Assembly: GCA_024276495.1 (NCBI GenBank)
Contig: JAJRXC010000063.1
Coordinates: forward strand, 50,048 to 114,047
Direction: 5' to 3'
Length of the DNA: 64,000 bases
From: Actinomycetes bacterium
GTDB taxonomy: Bacteria; Actinomycetota; Acidimicrobiia; Acidimicrobiales; Aldehydirespiratoraceae
A program made the translations under genes and the position numbers. A model generated the notes under the pieces. The model made no database searches, was not told the DNA's origin, and saw only the letters and a program-made list of their open reading frames with translations. Below are positions 9,131-19,113 of the stretch, in pieces (position 1 is the first letter of the stretch; the number at the start of each line of letters is the position of its first letter).

Positions 9131-9138
9131 CCCGTCAC
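9113..9138. terminator. Candidate bidirectional terminator with two alternative hairpins
   Basis: Between two convergent genes the sequence can form CACTCCG/CGGAGTG (loop TGA, 9113-9129) or GTGACGG/CCGTCAC (9119-9138). The two share bases and exclude each other. There is no long T-run. Confidence 0.4.
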
Positions 9139-9713
9139 CGTCCTGTGACCATGCCTCCGCACGCGAAGCCGAAGATGTCGGAGGCGATCTCGTCCCGGGA
9201 CAGTCGTCCGCTCTGGTCGAACCAGCGATCGATGGAGTTGAGGATCGACAGGACGTAGATGGCCGCGAGTCTCGGGTCGAGGTCACGCCGCACGAGACCA
9301 TCGCGCTGCGCGTCGCGGATCGTCGAGGTGAACACGTCTTCGTACGCCCGACGGGTCACAGCGATCCTCGCCCGTTCCTCGTCATCGAGGAACGGGACCT
9401 CCGCGAGGTAGGTCCGGGCCTCGCTCCGGTGATCGAGCACGACGTCGATGTGGCCGGCGATCAATCGCTCGAGGGTGTCGAGCGGATCGGCCCCGCCCTC
9501 GAGCGCGGCGGCGGCCGACGCCTCGAAGAACGAGGCGCCCCGTTCGACGACGGCCACCAGGAGTTCCTGTTTGCCACCGACGTGTGCGTAGATCGACGAT
9601 CCGAGGATGCCGAGGTCGTCTCCGAGGTCGCGCATCGACGTGCCGTGGTACCCGTGCGTCGCGAATCGACGCCCCGCCCCGGCGACGATGTCGTCACGCG
9701 TCAGGCGCGTCAT
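9135..9713 (-). CDS. TetR-family regulator, probable PaaR
   Basis: A 192-residue TetR-type repressor. The N-terminal helix-turn-helix is clear (RFATHGYHGTSMRDLGDDLGILGSSIYAHVGGKQELL), followed by an all-helical ligand domain. The ATG at 9713 overlaps the paaE stop codon (ATGA); an upstream GTG version would add a shadow translation of paaE. As the last gene of the paa operon it most likely senses phenylacetyl-CoA or a related thioester and represses the operon. The palindrome at 13342-13355 before paaA is a plausible target. Ligand and target are inference from position and from known TetR-type PaaR proteins. Confidence 0.82.
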   Translation of the reverse strand: MTRLTRDDIVAGAGRRFATHGYHGTSMRDLGDDLGILGSSIYAHVGGKQELLVAVVERGASFFEASAAAALEGGADPLDTLERLIAGHIDVVLDHRSEARTYLAEVPFLDDEERARIAVTRRAYEDVFTSTIRDAQRDGLVRRDLDPRLAAIYVLSILNSIDRWFDQSGRLSRDEIASDIFGFACGGMVTGR

Positions 9714-10771
9714 ACGTCGAAGGTCAACGCGACGTCGTCGGACACGGGATGCGCCTGGCACGTGAGGACCTGGCCCGCATCGACCTCCTGCTGGTTGAGC
9801 GCCCAGTTGCGGTCCATCACCACCTCGCCCGTCGTCACCAGCGCCCGACAGGACGCGCACGCACCGCTGCGACACGAGAACGGGGTCTCGGGCCGGACGG
9901 TGAGGACGTGATCGAGGATCGGAGCGCCCGCCGGGTCGACGACCAGCGTCGTCGTACGACCGTCGAGCGTGACCCTGACGACCGATCCCGCGGCGTCGTC
10001 CTCGACCACGACGCCTCGCACGTCGTCCCCTGCGTAGAACCGCTCGTCGTGGATGCGCTCCTCACCGACGCCGGCACGGGTCAGCACCGCCCGGGCGGCA
10101 TCGATGACGCCGGCGGGGCCGCACAGGAACCAGTCCGACGCGGTCTTCGCGTCGACGACGCTCGACAGGAGCGTCCGGAGCTTGGGTTCGTCGATCCTGC
10201 CCTCGAACAGTGGGATGGCGTTGACCTCCCTGCTGAGGATGTGGAAGATCGCGAACCGATCCGGGAACCGGCTCTTCACCGCGTCGAGCTCGTCGAGGAA
10301 CATGACGGACGCGCCGTCCCGGTTACCGTAGATGAGCGTGAATCGGCTCTCCTCCTCGATCGGGAGCACGGTGGAGATCATCGACAGCACCGGCGTGATC
10401 CCGCTCCCGGCGACGACGGCGACGTAGTGCTTCCCGACGGCGGGGTCGGGTGCGAGCGTGAACTCCCCCGTCGGAGGTGTCACCTCGAGCACGTCCCCCG
10501 GCTCGAGCCGCTCGTTGGCGAACGTCGAGAAGGCGCCGCCGGGCAGCTTCTTGATCCCCACCTCGAGGCGCGGCGCACCCACCGGCGAGCAGATCGAGTA
10601 CGACCGTCGCACGACCCGGCCGTCGACGTTCGCTTTGACGACGACGTGCTGTCCGGGAACGTGCCGGAACGCCTCGCGGAGCGGTTCGGGGATCTCCATG
10701 GACACCACCACCGATGCATCGGTGAGCGGTTCGACCCTCGAGACCTCGAGTCGATGGAACTCGGCGGCCAC
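9710..10771 (-). CDS. paaE: Phenylacetyl-CoA epoxidase reductase subunit PaaE
   Basis: A 353-residue reductase of the ferredoxin-NADP reductase class. An FAD-binding domain (RRSYSICSP near residue 55) is followed by an NAD(P)H domain with GSGITPVLSMI near residue 115. The C-terminal plant-type 2Fe-2S domain has ligands in CRSGACASC and a fourth Cys in TCQAHP. It passes electrons from NAD(P)H to the di-iron PaaAC complex that converts phenylacetyl-CoA to its ring-1,2-epoxide. It starts at a GTG two bases after the paaD stop and overlaps the TetR gene at its end. The gene order paaA-B-C-D-E confirms the assignment. Confidence 0.95.
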   Translation of the reverse strand: MAAEFHRLEVSRVEPLTDASVVVSMEIPEPLREAFRHVPGQHVVVKANVDGRVVRRSYSICSPVGAPRLEVGIKKLPGGAFSTFANERLEPGDVLEVTPPTGEFTLAPDPAVGKHYVAVVAGSGITPVLSMISTVLPIEEESRFTLIYGNRDGASVMFLDELDAVKSRFPDRFAIFHILSREVNAIPLFEGRIDEPKLRTLLSSVVDAKTASDWFLCGPAGVIDAARAVLTRAGVGEERIHDERFYAGDDVRGVVVEDDAAGSVVRVTLDGRTTTLVVDPAGAPILDHVLTVRPETPFSCRSGACASCRALVTTGEVVMDRNWALNQQEVDAGQVLTCQAHPVSDDVALTFDV

Positions 10772-10773
10772 GA

Positions 10774-11253
10774 TCAGATCGCCTTGAAATGGTCGAAGGG
10801 CTCACGGCACGTGGTGCACACCATGATGGACTTGCATGCGGTCGACCCGAACTCGGACACGGTCCGCACGTCGTGCGAGGAACACGCCGGGCACAGGACC
10901 TCGTCGACGACGCCGATCGGCCCGGGCGGGGCGATCCGGTTCGCTGCCAGCTTCTCGCGTGCCTCATCGGAGAGCCAGTCGGTCGTCCACGCCGGTGCGT
11001 ACGTCACGTCGACGGCCACGTCGACGAACCCCGCCCCGGTCAACACCGCCACGATGTCCTCGGTGATCACGTCCATGGCCGGGCAGCCCGAGTAGGTGGG
11101 TGTGATCGACACGCGCACCGCACCACCCTCGTCGAGATGCACGTCGCGGAGGATGGCGATGTCCTCGATGCTCAGGAACGGCAGATCGGGATCGACGACG
11201 CTCCGGAGGATCTCCCGCACGTCCGACTCGGTCGCGGGCCCGGCGCTCACCAT
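10774..11253 (-). CDS. paaD: Phenylacetyl-CoA epoxidase maturation protein PaaD
   Basis: A 159-residue protein with an N-terminal MIP18/DUF59 domain (about 10-95, containing DPDLPFLSIEDIAILRDV and TYSGCPAMDVI). The C-terminal Cys pairs CPACSS and CTTC look like a zinc-ribbon or Fe-S ligand set. PaaD is required for epoxidase activity, probably in Fe-S or di-iron maturation. The ATG at 11253 overlaps the end of paaC by 7 bases. Longer start options run into the paaC frame and give no recognisable sequence. Confidence 0.93.
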   Translation of the reverse strand: MVSAGPATESDVREILRSVVDPDLPFLSIEDIAILRDVHLDEGGAVRVSITPTYSGCPAMDVITEDIVAVLTGAGFVDVAVDVTYAPAWTTDWLSDEAREKLAANRIAPPGPIGVVDEVLCPACSSHDVRTVSEFGSTACKSIMVCTTCREPFDHFKAI

Positions 11254-12014
11254 GTCAGCCCCCCGTAGGATCGTTGCATCCACTGCATCTCCGCGAGCAG
11301 CCTGCCGAGGAACTCGGTGTGCAGACCGCGCCTGCCGCCGGTGGCCTGGTACGGATCTGCGGGCCTGGTGAGGGTCGCCTCCTCCAGGATCGAGTCGACG
11401 GTGGCCTGCCACTCCTCCTCGAGGTCCGCCGGCTCGACGCCGACGCCGAGGGCGGCCATCTCGCGGTCGAGGTCGTCCCCCTCGAACATCTCACCGGTGA
11501 ACCGCCACATGCGGTCGACCGCGTGCTGCATCCGCCCGTGGCTCTCGTCGGTGCCGTCCCCGAGGCGAACGACCCACCCCGACGAGTGCCTCAGGTGGTA
11601 GGTCGCCTCCTTCACCGCACGCTGGGCGACCCCGGCGATCGTCTCGTCCGTCGATGCGGACAGCCTCCGCCAGAGCAGCACCTGGTAGGCGTCGAAGAAG
11701 CACTGACGAGCCATGACCTCGGCGAAGTCGGCGTGGGGCTGCTCGACGAGCAGCAGGTTGGTGTACTCGCGCTCGGACCGGAGCATGGCGAGCGCATCGG
11801 CGTCCCGCCCGTCGCCCTCGACGGCCGACGCGTAGGCGAAGAGGTGCTGGGCGACACCGATGTGGTCGAGCGCGAAGTTGGCGACCGCCAGATCCTCCTC
11901 GAGTTCCGGCGCCCGCGAGATGTACTCGGCGAGTCGCTGCCCGAGGATCACGTTGTCGTCGGCGTGACGCACGACGTAGGTGGCGAGTGGGGTCCGTGTG
12001 GTGAGGGTGTTCAC
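11247..12014 (-). CDS. paaC: Phenylacetyl-CoA epoxidase structural subunit PaaC
   Basis: A 255-residue ferritin-like helical protein with the PaaC pattern NVILGQRLAEYISRAPELEED at the N-terminus and DHIGVAQHLF in the second helix. PaaC pairs with PaaA to form the epoxidase core but has lost most of the di-iron ligands; it is structural. The GTG start overlaps the paaB stop, and the stop overlaps the paaD ATG, which indicates tight translational coupling within the operon. Confidence 0.95.
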   Translation of the reverse strand: MNTLTTRTPLATYVVRHADDNVILGQRLAEYISRAPELEEDLAVANFALDHIGVAQHLFAYASAVEGDGRDADALAMLRSEREYTNLLLVEQPHADFAEVMARQCFFDAYQVLLWRRLSASTDETIAGVAQRAVKEATYHLRHSSGWVVRLGDGTDESHGRMQHAVDRMWRFTGEMFEGDDLDREMAALGVGVEPADLEEEWQATVDSILEEATLTRPADPYQATGGRRGLHTEFLGRLLAEMQWMQRSYGGLTW

Positions 12015-12352
12015 AGCTGTCCGACCTCGTCGGGGATGTCGTAGAACGTCGGGTGCCGGTACGGCTTGTCCTCGAACGGTTCGAACAGGGACTCCGCATC
12101 GTCCGAAGCGACGATCTCGGCCGATCGCACGACCCAGACGCTGACCCCTTCGGCGCGCCGCGTGTAGCCGTCTCTCGCGTTCTGGATCGCGGTCTCTGCG
12201 TCCGGGGCGTGGAGCGACCCGACGTGCGTGTGGCTGAGGCCGCGCTTCGCCCGGACGAACACCTCCCAGAGGGGGAAACCGTGCTCGGCGACGGTGCTGA
12301 GATCGAGATCCTCGGGCTGCTCACCCGGGGCGAGCGGTACGTCGTAGCTCAT
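12011..12352 (-). CDS. paaB: Phenylacetyl-CoA epoxidase subunit PaaB
   Basis: A 113-residue protein with the PaaB core WEVFVRAKRGLSHTHVGSLHAPD and an acidic C-terminal end (FYDIPDEVGQL). PaaB bridges PaaAC heterodimers in the epoxidase. The ATG at 12352 is used; extending upstream would read into paaA. It lies 10 bases after paaA and overlaps paaC through a GTGA junction. The N-terminal 25 residues are acidic and more variable than usual. Confidence 0.94.
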   Translation of the reverse strand: MSYDVPLAPGEQPEDLDLSTVAEHGFPLWEVFVRAKRGLSHTHVGSLHAPDAETAIQNARDGYTRRAEGVSVWVVRSAEIVASDDAESLFEPFEDKPYRHPTFYDIPDEVGQL

Positions 12353-12362
12353 GTCGTCCTCC

Positions 12363-13307
12363 TCACGCGCTCTTACCGAGTCGCGCACGCTGCTTGCGGG
12401 CGTACTCGGTGGCTGCCTCACGAACCCAGCGTCCGTCCTCCCACGCCTTCACCTTGTGGGCGATGCGCTCCCGATTGAGGGGGCCGTCCCCCTTGATGGT
12501 CCTCCAGAACTCGTCCCAGTCGATCTCACCGATCCTCCAGTGGCCGGTCTCCTCGTCGAACTCGAGGTCCGGATCGGGGATCGTCAGTCCCAGGTAGTGG
12601 GCCTGGGGAACCGTCTGGTCGACGAACATCTGGCGCAGATCGTCGTTCTTGATGCGCTTGATCTTCCACGCCATCGACCGCTCGGAGTGCGACGACTCCG
12701 CGTCGTGGGGGCCGAACATCATCAGTGCCGGCCACCACCACCGGTCGATCGCATCCTGAGCCATCGCCTTCTGCTCGTCGGAGCCCTCGACGAGCGCCAT
12801 CATGATGCTGTACCCCTGCCGGGCGTGGAAGCTCTCCTCCTTGCAGATCTTCACCATGGCGCGGCTGTACGGCCCGTACGAGGTGCCCTGGAGCACGATC
12901 TGGTTGACGATCGCCGCGCCGTCGACCAGCCATCCGATGGCGCCGACGTCGGCCCAGCTGAGCGTCGGGTAGTTGAAGATCGACGAGTACTTCTGCCTCC
13001 CGGAGTGCAGCATCTCCTGGAGCTCGTCGCGAGAGACACCGAGGGTCTCGGCCGCCGAGTAGAGGTAGAGACCGTGGCCCGCCTCGTCCTGGACCTTCGC
13101 GATGAGGATCGCCTTGCGCATCAGCGTCGGCGCCCTCGTGATCCAGTTGGCCTCGGGTTGCATGCCGATGACCTCCGAGTGGGCGTGCTGGGCCATCTGG
13201 CGGATGAGGTTGGCGCGGTACTCGTCGGGCATCCAATCCCTCGGTTCGACCTTCTCATCGGCCTCGATGATCGCGGCGAACCGCGCTCGGCCGGCGTGCT
13301 CGGACAT
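12363..13307 (-). CDS. paaA: Phenylacetyl-CoA epoxidase catalytic subunit PaaA
   Basis: A 314-residue di-iron monooxygenase subunit. The two Glu-x-x-His metal motifs are visible as DEAGH (in [20 protein letters not shown]) and EESFH (in [13 protein letters not shown]), together with EANWITRAP. It binds phenylacetyl-CoA and inserts one oxygen atom into the ring, the committed step of the aerobic CoA-dependent phenylacetate pathway. The ATG at 13307 is supported by GAGGAG upstream on the minus strand; a farther GTG would lie within the leader. It is the first gene of paaABCDE-tetR and follows the putative operator. No paaK, paaG, paaZ or paaJ is present in this window. Confidence 0.96.
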   Translation of the reverse strand: MSEHAGRARFAAIIEADEKVEPRDWMPDEYRANLIRQMAQHAHSEVIGMQPEANWITRAPTLMRKAILIAKVQDEAGHGLYLYSAAETLGVSRDELQEMLHSGRQKYSSIFNYPTLSWADVGAIGWLVDGAAIVNQIVLQGTSYGPYSRAMVKICKEESFHARQGYSIMMALVEGSDEQKAMAQDAIDRWWWPALMMFGPHDAESSHSERSMAWKIKRIKNDDLRQMFVDQTVPQAHYLGLTIPDPDLEFDEETGHWRIGEIDWDEFWRTIKGDGPLNRERIAHKVKAWEDGRWVREAATEYARKQRARLGKSA

Positions 13308-13339
13308 GGCGACTCCTCGTGTGGGTGCCGGAACCATAG

Positions 13340-13355
13340 CAAACGAACGTTCGTT
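13340..13355. promoter_or_regulatory. Palindromic TetR/PaaR-type operator before paaA
   Basis: AACGAACGTTCGTT at 13342-13355 is a perfect 14-bp palindrome, and the 13340-13353 bases also fit a C-N-AACG-NN-CGTT-N-G pattern that I recall for TetR-type PaaR sites. On the minus strand it lies immediately upstream of a TATGGT hexamer (13331-13336) and about 33 bases before the paaA ATG, where a repressor would block RNA polymerase. Confidence 0.72.
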
Positions 13356-13371
13356 AGGGAAGAGGGTCGGG

Positions 13372-16300
13372 TCACATCCCGAGAAGGAGCTGGCGGAGGC
13401 GTCGAACGGCGATCAACCCGGCGGAGACGTCCTGGATCCCGTCGCGGGCGAGCCAGCGGTACCAGCGGTCGAGCCGGGGCAGGATGCGTTCGTGCGCTGC
13501 GAGGAACTGGTCGATCGATCCGTCCGCCTCGGCGAGCACGGAGGCGACGAAGTCCCTGCGCAGGGCCTGGAGATCGTCACGGAGCGACTCGATCGCGAGA
13601 CGCTCGAACGTCGTGGAGCCCGGAAGGAAGCGGATCTGGCGCTCGAGCCACCCGATGCGGAACATGTCGCTCGATCGCGTGTAGAGCGCGGCCACCTCGA
13701 CCACGTCGCGATCGAACCGGTGGGCGAGGTCGACGATGTCCGGGCCACGGCGCAACGCCCGCTGGTAGGCGTGGCGCACGGCGAGCTCCTCCGGCACGCC
13801 CTTGGCGAGCAGCTCGTCGACCACCGCCTGATAGGGCTCGCGCCACGACCTCGACGGCATGTTGGCGAGGCCGTCGGAGAGCTTCGCGAAGTCGCTCTGT
13901 GCGAGCTCGATCTCCTCGTCGATCGTGCGATCGGTGGGGTGCTGGAGGTACCAGCGGGTCACGAGGGTGACGAGGCCGTCGATGTCCTTGAGCATCATCC
14001 GTTCGGTGTCGGGATCGACCCGTCCCGAGAGGGACTCGATGTCGGCCCAGCGGGCCGAAGCGTTCGTCACGGCCCTGGCGATGCGGTAGGCGCGCACGAT
14101 CGCCGCCGCCGACGCCCCGGTGAGCGTCCGCATCCGCGAGTAGAAGGTCGAGCCCTGCGAGTTGAGGACCTGGTTGGCGACGATCGTCGCGATGAGCTCG
14201 CGGCGAAGTGGGTGCTGGTGGATCTCGTCGGTGAAGCGTTCGACGATCGCCGGCGGGAAGTACCCGAGCAGATCCGACTCGAAGTGAGGGTCGTCGGGGA
14301 GGTCCGAGTTCATCAGGTGCTCGGCGAGACTCCGCTTCGCGTAGGCGAGCAACACGGCGAGCTCGGGTCGCGCCATCCCGGCGCCCTCGCGTGCGCGTTG
14401 GGCCATCTCCTCGGTGGACGGGAGGAACTCGATCTCCCTGTTGAGGATCCCCTCGCGTTCGAGGCGATCCATGAGATCCGCGTACGCCTCGATGAAGCGC
14501 GCCGACGTCGAGGAGCGCTGGGAGATGATCTGGGCCTGGAGGAAGTTGTCGTAGAGGATGGCGTCGACGACGTCGCCGGCGACCGACTCGATGATCTCGT
14601 CCCGCTCGGCGCGGTCGATCCTGCCCGCCGCCTCGGCGATGTGCAACAGGATCTTGATGTTGACCTCGCGGTCGGAGGCGTGAACACCACCCGAGTTGTC
14701 GATGAAGTCGGCGAAGACCCGCCCGCCGTACCGTTCGAACTCGACGCGGCCCCGCTGCGTGAGGCCGAGGTTCCCTCCCTCACCGACGACCTTGCACCGC
14801 AGCTGCCTGCCGTTCACCCGCACCGCGTCGTTGGTGCGATCCTGGACCTCCTCGGCGGACTCGGAGGTGGCTTTGACGTAGGTGCCGATGCCCCCGTTCC
14901 ACAACAGGTCGACCGGGGCCGTCAGCACCCGTCGGATCAGCTCGTTGGGCGTGAGCTCCACATCGTCGGTGCCGAGCACCTCCTGCATCTGCGGGGTCAG
15001 GGTGACGACCTTCGCCTTCCGGGAGAACACCCCCCCTCCCTCGGAGATCAGCGAGGCGTCGTAGTCGGCCCACGACGACCGTTCGAGTCGGAACAGCCGG
15101 TCCCGCTCCGCCCACGCCACGGCGGGGACCGGATCCGGGTCGATGAAGACGTGCCGATGGTCGAACGCCGCGACGAGCTTGATGTGCTTCGAGAGCAACG
15201 TGCCGTTGCCGAAGACGTCCCCCGACATGTCGCCGATCCCGACGACCGTGATCTCCTCGGCGTCGACGTCGACGCCGAGATCGAGGAAGTGTCGACGCAC
15301 CGACTCCCATGCGCCTCGAGCGGTGATCCCCAACGCCTTGTGGTCGTACCCTGCGGAGCCACCGGATGCGAACGCGTCGTCGAGCCAGAAGTCGTACTCG
15401 GCGGCGGTCGCGTTGGCGGTGTCGGAGAACGATGCGGTCCCCTTGTCTGCGGCGACCACCAGGTACGGGTCGTCACCGTCGTGCCGGATCACCCCCTCGG
15501 GTGGAACGATCTCGCCGTCGACCCGGTTGTCGGTCACGTCGAGGAGGCCGCGGATGAAGGTGACGTACCCCTCCCGCACCTCCTCGTGGGTGGGGCGGGC
15601 TTCCGCCGATCGCTTGATCACGAACCCGCCCTTGGCGCCGGTCGGCACGATGACGGCGTTCTTGGTCATCTGCGCCTTCATGAGGCCGAGCACCTCGGTG
15701 CGGTAGTCCTCGCGACGGTCGGACCACCTGATCCCACCGCGGGCGACCATGCCTCCACGCAGGTGGATCCCCTCGACGTTGCCCGAGTAGACGTAGATCT
15801 CGTACAGCGGCTTGGGCTCGGGCATCTCGGGAACGAGGTCCGACGTGAACTTGAGGGCGAGCGATCGCCGCCCTTCGACGAGCACGTTCGTCCGCTCGGT
15901 CGCCATGATGAGCCCGAGGAACCCCCGCAGGATCCGGTCCTCGTCGAGCGACTCGACGTCGTCGAGCGACGCGGCGATCTGCCCGGCGAGCTCGTGCGGC
16001 GTCGCCGCATCGATGTGGATCCCGAAACGCACCTGGAAGAGCCGCACGAGCGCCTCGGCGATGACCGGGTGGGCGGCGAACGCATCGTCGACGTACCCGA
16101 TCGAGAAGGCGGGCGTGATGAGGCGCCAGTAGCTCCGGTACGCACGCAGGATCGTGAGATCCTCGTACCGGAGGTTCGTCGTGACGAGGAGGCGCTGGAG
16201 CGAGTCGGACTCCGCCTCGCCCCGCAGCACGGCCTCGATGGCTTCCGCGACGCGTTCGCCGACGGTGTCGACGTCGAGTTGCTCGCCGTCGCGGGTCAGC

Positions 16301-18171
16301 ACGCCGAAGTCGTGGATGAACGTGCCCTCTGCGTTGTTGAGGCGCGTCGGGACCTCCTCGACGACCGTCAACCCGAGATGCTCCATGAGAGGCATCACGA
16401 TCGACAGGTTCAGCTTCCCCGACCTGCGGTACACCGTGATCCGGGTGAGGCTCTCGTGCGCGACGGGAGCCTTGGCGGCGCCCCGCTCGTTCTGCAGGCC
16501 GACGATGAGGTCGTGGTCGCTCGACGCGAGGAGGTCGAGCGCGAGGATGTCGCCGGCCACCAGCTCGAGCGCCGTCGATGCGGCGTAGTACTCGGGGAAG
16601 TGCACGGTCCAAGCGTCCCGCAGCCGACGAGCCTCCGGCTCACCGACCCGGAGCTCGAGCTCGTCGAGGACGCGATCGTCCCAGTTGCGGGCGAGGGCGA
16701 CGACCTCGTTCTCGAGCTGCTGGATGTCCACGACGATCGGCGCACCGGGTTGGGTCCATACCGAGAAGTGGATCCTGGCGTCGCCGGACTCGCCGAGCGA
16801 CAGCCGGTAGTCCACGGTCTCGCCCCCGAAGCGTTCGAGGAAGAGGGACTGGAGCTGCCTCCGGAGGTTCACGTTGAAACGATCCCTCGGCAAGGTGACG
16901 AGCACCGAGACGAAGCGCTGGAGGACGTCCCGACGAACGAAGAGGCGGACCGACCGCGTGTCCTCGGTCTCGACGAGCTCCCCCAGCATCTCGCTGAGCG
17001 CATCGACCGGCATGGCGAACAGGTCGTCCTTCGGGAACGTCTCGAACAGCTGGATGATCGACTTGTAGTCGTGCGACCCCTCGATGACGTCCTGGATCTC
17101 GAGGACCTGCTGGAGCTTTCGTCGCAGGACGGGGATCTCACGAGCGGGCGCGATGTAGGCCTTCGACGTGAACAGGCCGATGAGCCGGAGCTCGGCGATC
17201 ATCCTTCCGGACGCGTCGATCTCCCGCATCCCGATGTAGTCCATGCGGGCGTCGCGGTGGACGGTCGAGTGACGGTTGGTCTTCGTGATGACGAGCAGGT
17301 CGCCGCCGAGGTACCGCTCACGCAGGTCCGGGGGGAGGTCGGACAGCGGGATCCTGTTCGCGCCGTTCCCGTTGTTCGAACGACTGAGGAGGCCGAGCCC
17401 GGTCGACACGTCGGGTTGGATGCAGGAGCCGTCCGGGGTCTCGAGGACGTCGTACCGCCGGTACCCGAGCAACACGAAGTTGTCGTCGAGGAGCCAGGTC
17501 AGGAAGTCCACCGTCTCGGCGACTTCCTCGTAGGGGTAGTGGTGGGCGGAGGCCTTCGCCGTCTTGATCATCTCGCCCACGGCGTCGCGCATGGCGCCGA
17601 AGTCGGTGACGGCGACCGCGACGTCCTCGAGGACGCGGGCGATCTCCTCCTCCATCGCTCGGGACGCGTCCTGCGTGAGCGCCCTGTCGAGCTCGAAGTG
17701 CTGCACCGACTCGCGCACGCTCGCACCCCGGGCCTTGGTGACCTCGACCAGTCGGCCCCCTGCGTCACGGACGGTGCCGATGACCGGGTGGAGGTGCCGA
17801 ACGACGCCGGCACCCGACCGCACGACGACGGCGGTGATCGAATCGACGAGGAACGGCCCGTCGTCCGAGACGACCTGCACCACGGTCCCGGGCGTCGCGT
17901 AGCCACAGCACTCGGGGTTCGGGTCGAAGACCCTGATCGCCGGGTGTCCCGGTGATCGCGAATCGACGAAGTCGAGGAGATCCGAGATCTCAGCGAGGAG
18001 CTGGTCGATGGGAAGATCGGGGGCCTCCGACTCGGGGAGGCGCTTGAGGTACATGCCCGCGAACGTCTCGAGCATGGATCTGCGATCGGGTGGGAGATCG
18101 GAGGGGATCGATGCGATCAGCCGTTCCACGAAGGAGTCGGTGGGTGTGTCGGAACCGTGGAGACCGGTCAT
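13372..18171 (-). CDS. NAD-dependent glutamate dehydrogenase, large (about 180 kDa) class
   Basis: At 1,599 residues this has the length of the GDH-180 family, which oxidatively deaminates glutamate to 2-oxoglutarate with NAD+ and is mainly catabolic. The N-terminal half contains ACT-like regulatory segments. The catalytic region is recognisable at [31 protein letters not shown] and [14 protein letters not shown], with a helical C-terminal domain after about residue 1,200. The ATG at 18171 follows a TAGGCT -10 box by 7 bases with no Shine-Dalgarno sequence. It is a single-gene unit, divergent from the Bax-inhibitor-like gene, and its end lies about 17 bases from the paa operator. It would feed amino-acid nitrogen and carbon into the TCA cycle. 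Confidence 0.94.
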   Translation of the reverse strand: MTGLHGSDTPTDSFVERLIASIPSDLPPDRRSMLETFAGMYLKRLPESEAPDLPIDQLLAEISDLLDFVDSRSPGHPAIRVFDPNPECCGYATPGTVVQVVSDDGPFLVDSITAVVVRSGAGVVRHLHPVIGTVRDAGGRLVEVTKARGASVRESVQHFELDRALTQDASRAMEEEIARVLEDVAVAVTDFGAMRDAVGEMIKTAKASAHHYPYEEVAETVDFLTWLLDDNFVLLGYRRYDVLETPDGSCIQPDVSTGLGLLSRSNNGNGANRIPLSDLPPDLRERYLGGDLLVITKTNRHSTVHRDARMDYIGMREIDASGRMIAELRLIGLFTSKAYIAPAREIPVLRRKLQQVLEIQDVIEGSHDYKSIIQLFETFPKDDLFAMPVDALSEMLGELVETEDTRSVRLFVRRDVLQRFVSVLVTLPRDRFNVNLRRQLQSLFLERFGGETVDYRLSLGESGDARIHFSVWTQPGAPIVVDIQQLENEVVALARNWDDRVLDELELRVGEPEARRLRDAWTVHFPEYYAASTALELVAGDILALDLLASSDHDLIVGLQNERGAAKAPVAHESLTRITVYRRSGKLNLSIVMPLMEHLGLTVVEEVPTRLNNAEGTFIHDFGVLTRDGEQLDVDTVGERVAEAIEAVLRGEAESDSLQRLLVTTNLRYEDLTILRAYRSYWRLITPAFSIGYVDDAFAAHPVIAEALVRLFQVRFGIHIDAATPHELAGQIAASLDDVESLDEDRILRGFLGLIMATERTNVLVEGRRSLALKFTSDLVPEMPEPKPLYEIYVYSGNVEGIHLRGGMVARGGIRWSDRREDYRTEVLGLMKAQMTKNAVIVPTGAKGGFVIKRSAEARPTHEEVREGYVTFIRGLLDVTDNRVDGEIVPPEGVIRHDGDDPYLVVAADKGTASFSDTANATAAEYDFWLDDAFASGGSAGYDHKALGITARGAWESVRRHFLDLGVDVDAEEITVVGIGDMSGDVFGNGTLLSKHIKLVAAFDHRHVFIDPDPVPAVAWAERDRLFRLERSSWADYDASLISEGGGVFSRKAKVVTLTPQMQEVLGTDDVELTPNELIRRVLTAPVDLLWNGGIGTYVKATSESAEEVQDRTNDAVRVNGRQLRCKVVGEGGNLGLTQRGRVEFERYGGRVFADFIDNSGGVHASDREVNIKILLHIAEAAGRIDRAERDEIIESVAGDVVDAILYDNFLQAQIISQRSSTSARFIEAYADLMDRLEREGILNREIEFLPSTEEMAQRAREGAGMARPELAVLLAYAKRSLAEHLMNSDLPDDPHFESDLLGYFPPAIVERFTDEIHQHPLRRELIATIVANQVLNSQGSTFYSRMRTLTGASAAAIVRAYRIARAVTNASARWADIESLSGRVDPDTERMMLKDIDGLVTLVTRWYLQHPTDRTIDEEIELAQSDFAKLSDGLANMPSRSWREPYQAVVDELLAKGVPEELAVRHAYQRALRRGPDIVDLAHRFDRDVVEVAALYTRSSDMFRIGWLERQIRFLPGSTTFERLAIESLRDDLQALRRDFVASVLAEADGSIDQFLAAHERILPRLDRWYRWLARDGIQDVSAGLIAVRRLRQLLLGM

Positions 18172-18178
18172 GCGCGCG

Positions 18179-18184
18179 AGCCTA
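18179..18184 (-). promoter_or_regulatory. Leaderless -10 box TAGGCT (glutamate dehydrogenase)
   Basis: TAGGCT on the minus strand ends 7 bases before the ATG at 18171. No Shine-Dalgarno sequence is present between them. Confidence 0.55.
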
Positions 18185-18240
18185 GACCCGTCGGTGTCGG
18201 CACCGAACCATATCGAGTGTCTCTCGGGCGGTGAGCGGTC

Positions 18241-18246
18241 TACCAT
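18241..18246 (+). promoter_or_regulatory. Candidate -10 box TACCAT (Bax-inhibitor-like gene)
   Basis: TACCAT precedes a leader of about 18 bases that contains AAGGAGG at 18257-18263 and then the ATG at 18270. This is a conventional leadered start, unlike many neighbours. Confidence 0.45.
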
Positions 18247-18269
18247 CGCACGACCCAAGGAGGACCGAC

Positions 18270-19046
18270 ATGGCGAACCCAACGCTCCAGAAGGAGTTCG
18301 GCAAGCTCCCGCCGACCGACGCCGACGCCGACGCCGCGCTCGCATCCGCCCCGGTGCCGTACGCGACGGGGGTGGACTCGCCGATGACCATCGGAGGCGT
18401 GTCGGCGAAGACGGCGTTCCTCCTCCTGCTCGTCCTCGCCGCCGGATCGTGGGGATGGAACCTCATCGACCCGACGACCGGTACGGCCTCGCTCCCGATC
18501 TGGTGGTTCTTCATCTCGTTCGGCGTGCTGATCCTCGCGATCGTCACCGCCTTCAAGCCGAAGCTCGCGATCGTCACCGGACCGCTCTACGCCGTCACCC
18601 AGGGCGTCGCGATCGGCACGATCAGCCGGTTCTACGAAGCGCAGTTCGAGGGGATCGTGCTGCAGGCCATCCTCGCCACGGCGGCCGTCTTCATCGTGAT
18701 GCTCGTGCTGTTCGTGACGGGCACCATCAAGGTCACGAAGAAGTTCCAGGGCATCGTCGTGGGGGCGACGCTCGGGATCTTCCTGCTCTACCTCGGTTCG
18801 TTCGTCCTGTCGTTGTTCGGATGGTCGTCGCCGGTCTACGACAGTGGGCCGGTCGGGATCGGGATCAGCCTGTTCATCGTGGCCATCGCCGCACTGAACC
18901 TGATGCTCGACTTCGACATGGTCGTCCGGGGCGTCAACGCCGCGGCGCCGAAGTACCTCGAGTGGTACGCGGCGTTCGGGCTGATGGTCACCATCGTCTG
19001 GCTGTACATCGAGCTGCTCCGCCTGCTCGGCAAGTCCCGGAACTGA
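18270..19046 (+). CDS. Bax inhibitor-1/YccA-family membrane protein
   Basis: A 258-residue protein with a 45-residue hydrophilic N-terminus and seven membrane helices. It matches the actinobacterial Bax-inhibitor-1/YccA (DUF4395-free) type: VTGPLYAVTQGVAIGTISRFYE between helices 2 and 3 and LNLMLDFDMVVRGVNAAAPKYLEWYAAFGL near the end carry the conserved Asp residues. Homologues act as pH-sensitive calcium leak channels or as partners of membrane proteases; which applies here is unknown. The ATG at 18270 has a near-perfect Shine-Dalgarno sequence (AAGGAGG) 6 bases upstream. It is divergent from the glutamate dehydrogenase gene. Confidence 0.88.
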   Translation: MANPTLQKEFGKLPPTDADADAALASAPVPYATGVDSPMTIGGVSAKTAFLLLLVLAAGSWGWNLIDPTTGTASLPIWWFFISFGVLILAIVTAFKPKLAIVTGPLYAVTQGVAIGTISRFYEAQFEGIVLQAILATAAVFIVMLVLFVTGTIKVTKKFQGIVVGATLGIFLLYLGSFVLSLFGWSSPVYDSGPVGIGISLFIVAIAALNLMLDFDMVVRGVNAAAPKYLEWYAAFGLMVTIVWLYIELLRLLGKSRN

Positions 19047-19101
19047 CCCCGGGGCTCGTCCGCCCGCCCTCGCCACGCTCCGACTGGTGCAGGAACGCCG
19101 A

Positions 19102-19107
19102 TACCGT
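19102..19107 (+). promoter_or_regulatory. Leaderless -10 box TACCGT (esterase-like gene)
   Basis: TACCGT ends 6 bases before the ATG at 19114. An upstream in-frame GTG at 19087 would place the box inside the coding region, so the downstream ATG is preferred. Confidence 0.55.
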
Positions 19108-19113
19108 GTGGGC

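Noticed and set aside
13102..17955. Plus-strand open frame of about 1,600 codons
   Set aside because: It is antisense to the glutamate dehydrogenase gene; in high-GC DNA the complementary frame stays open. The product is repetitive, rich in Arg, Asp and Val, with no domain.
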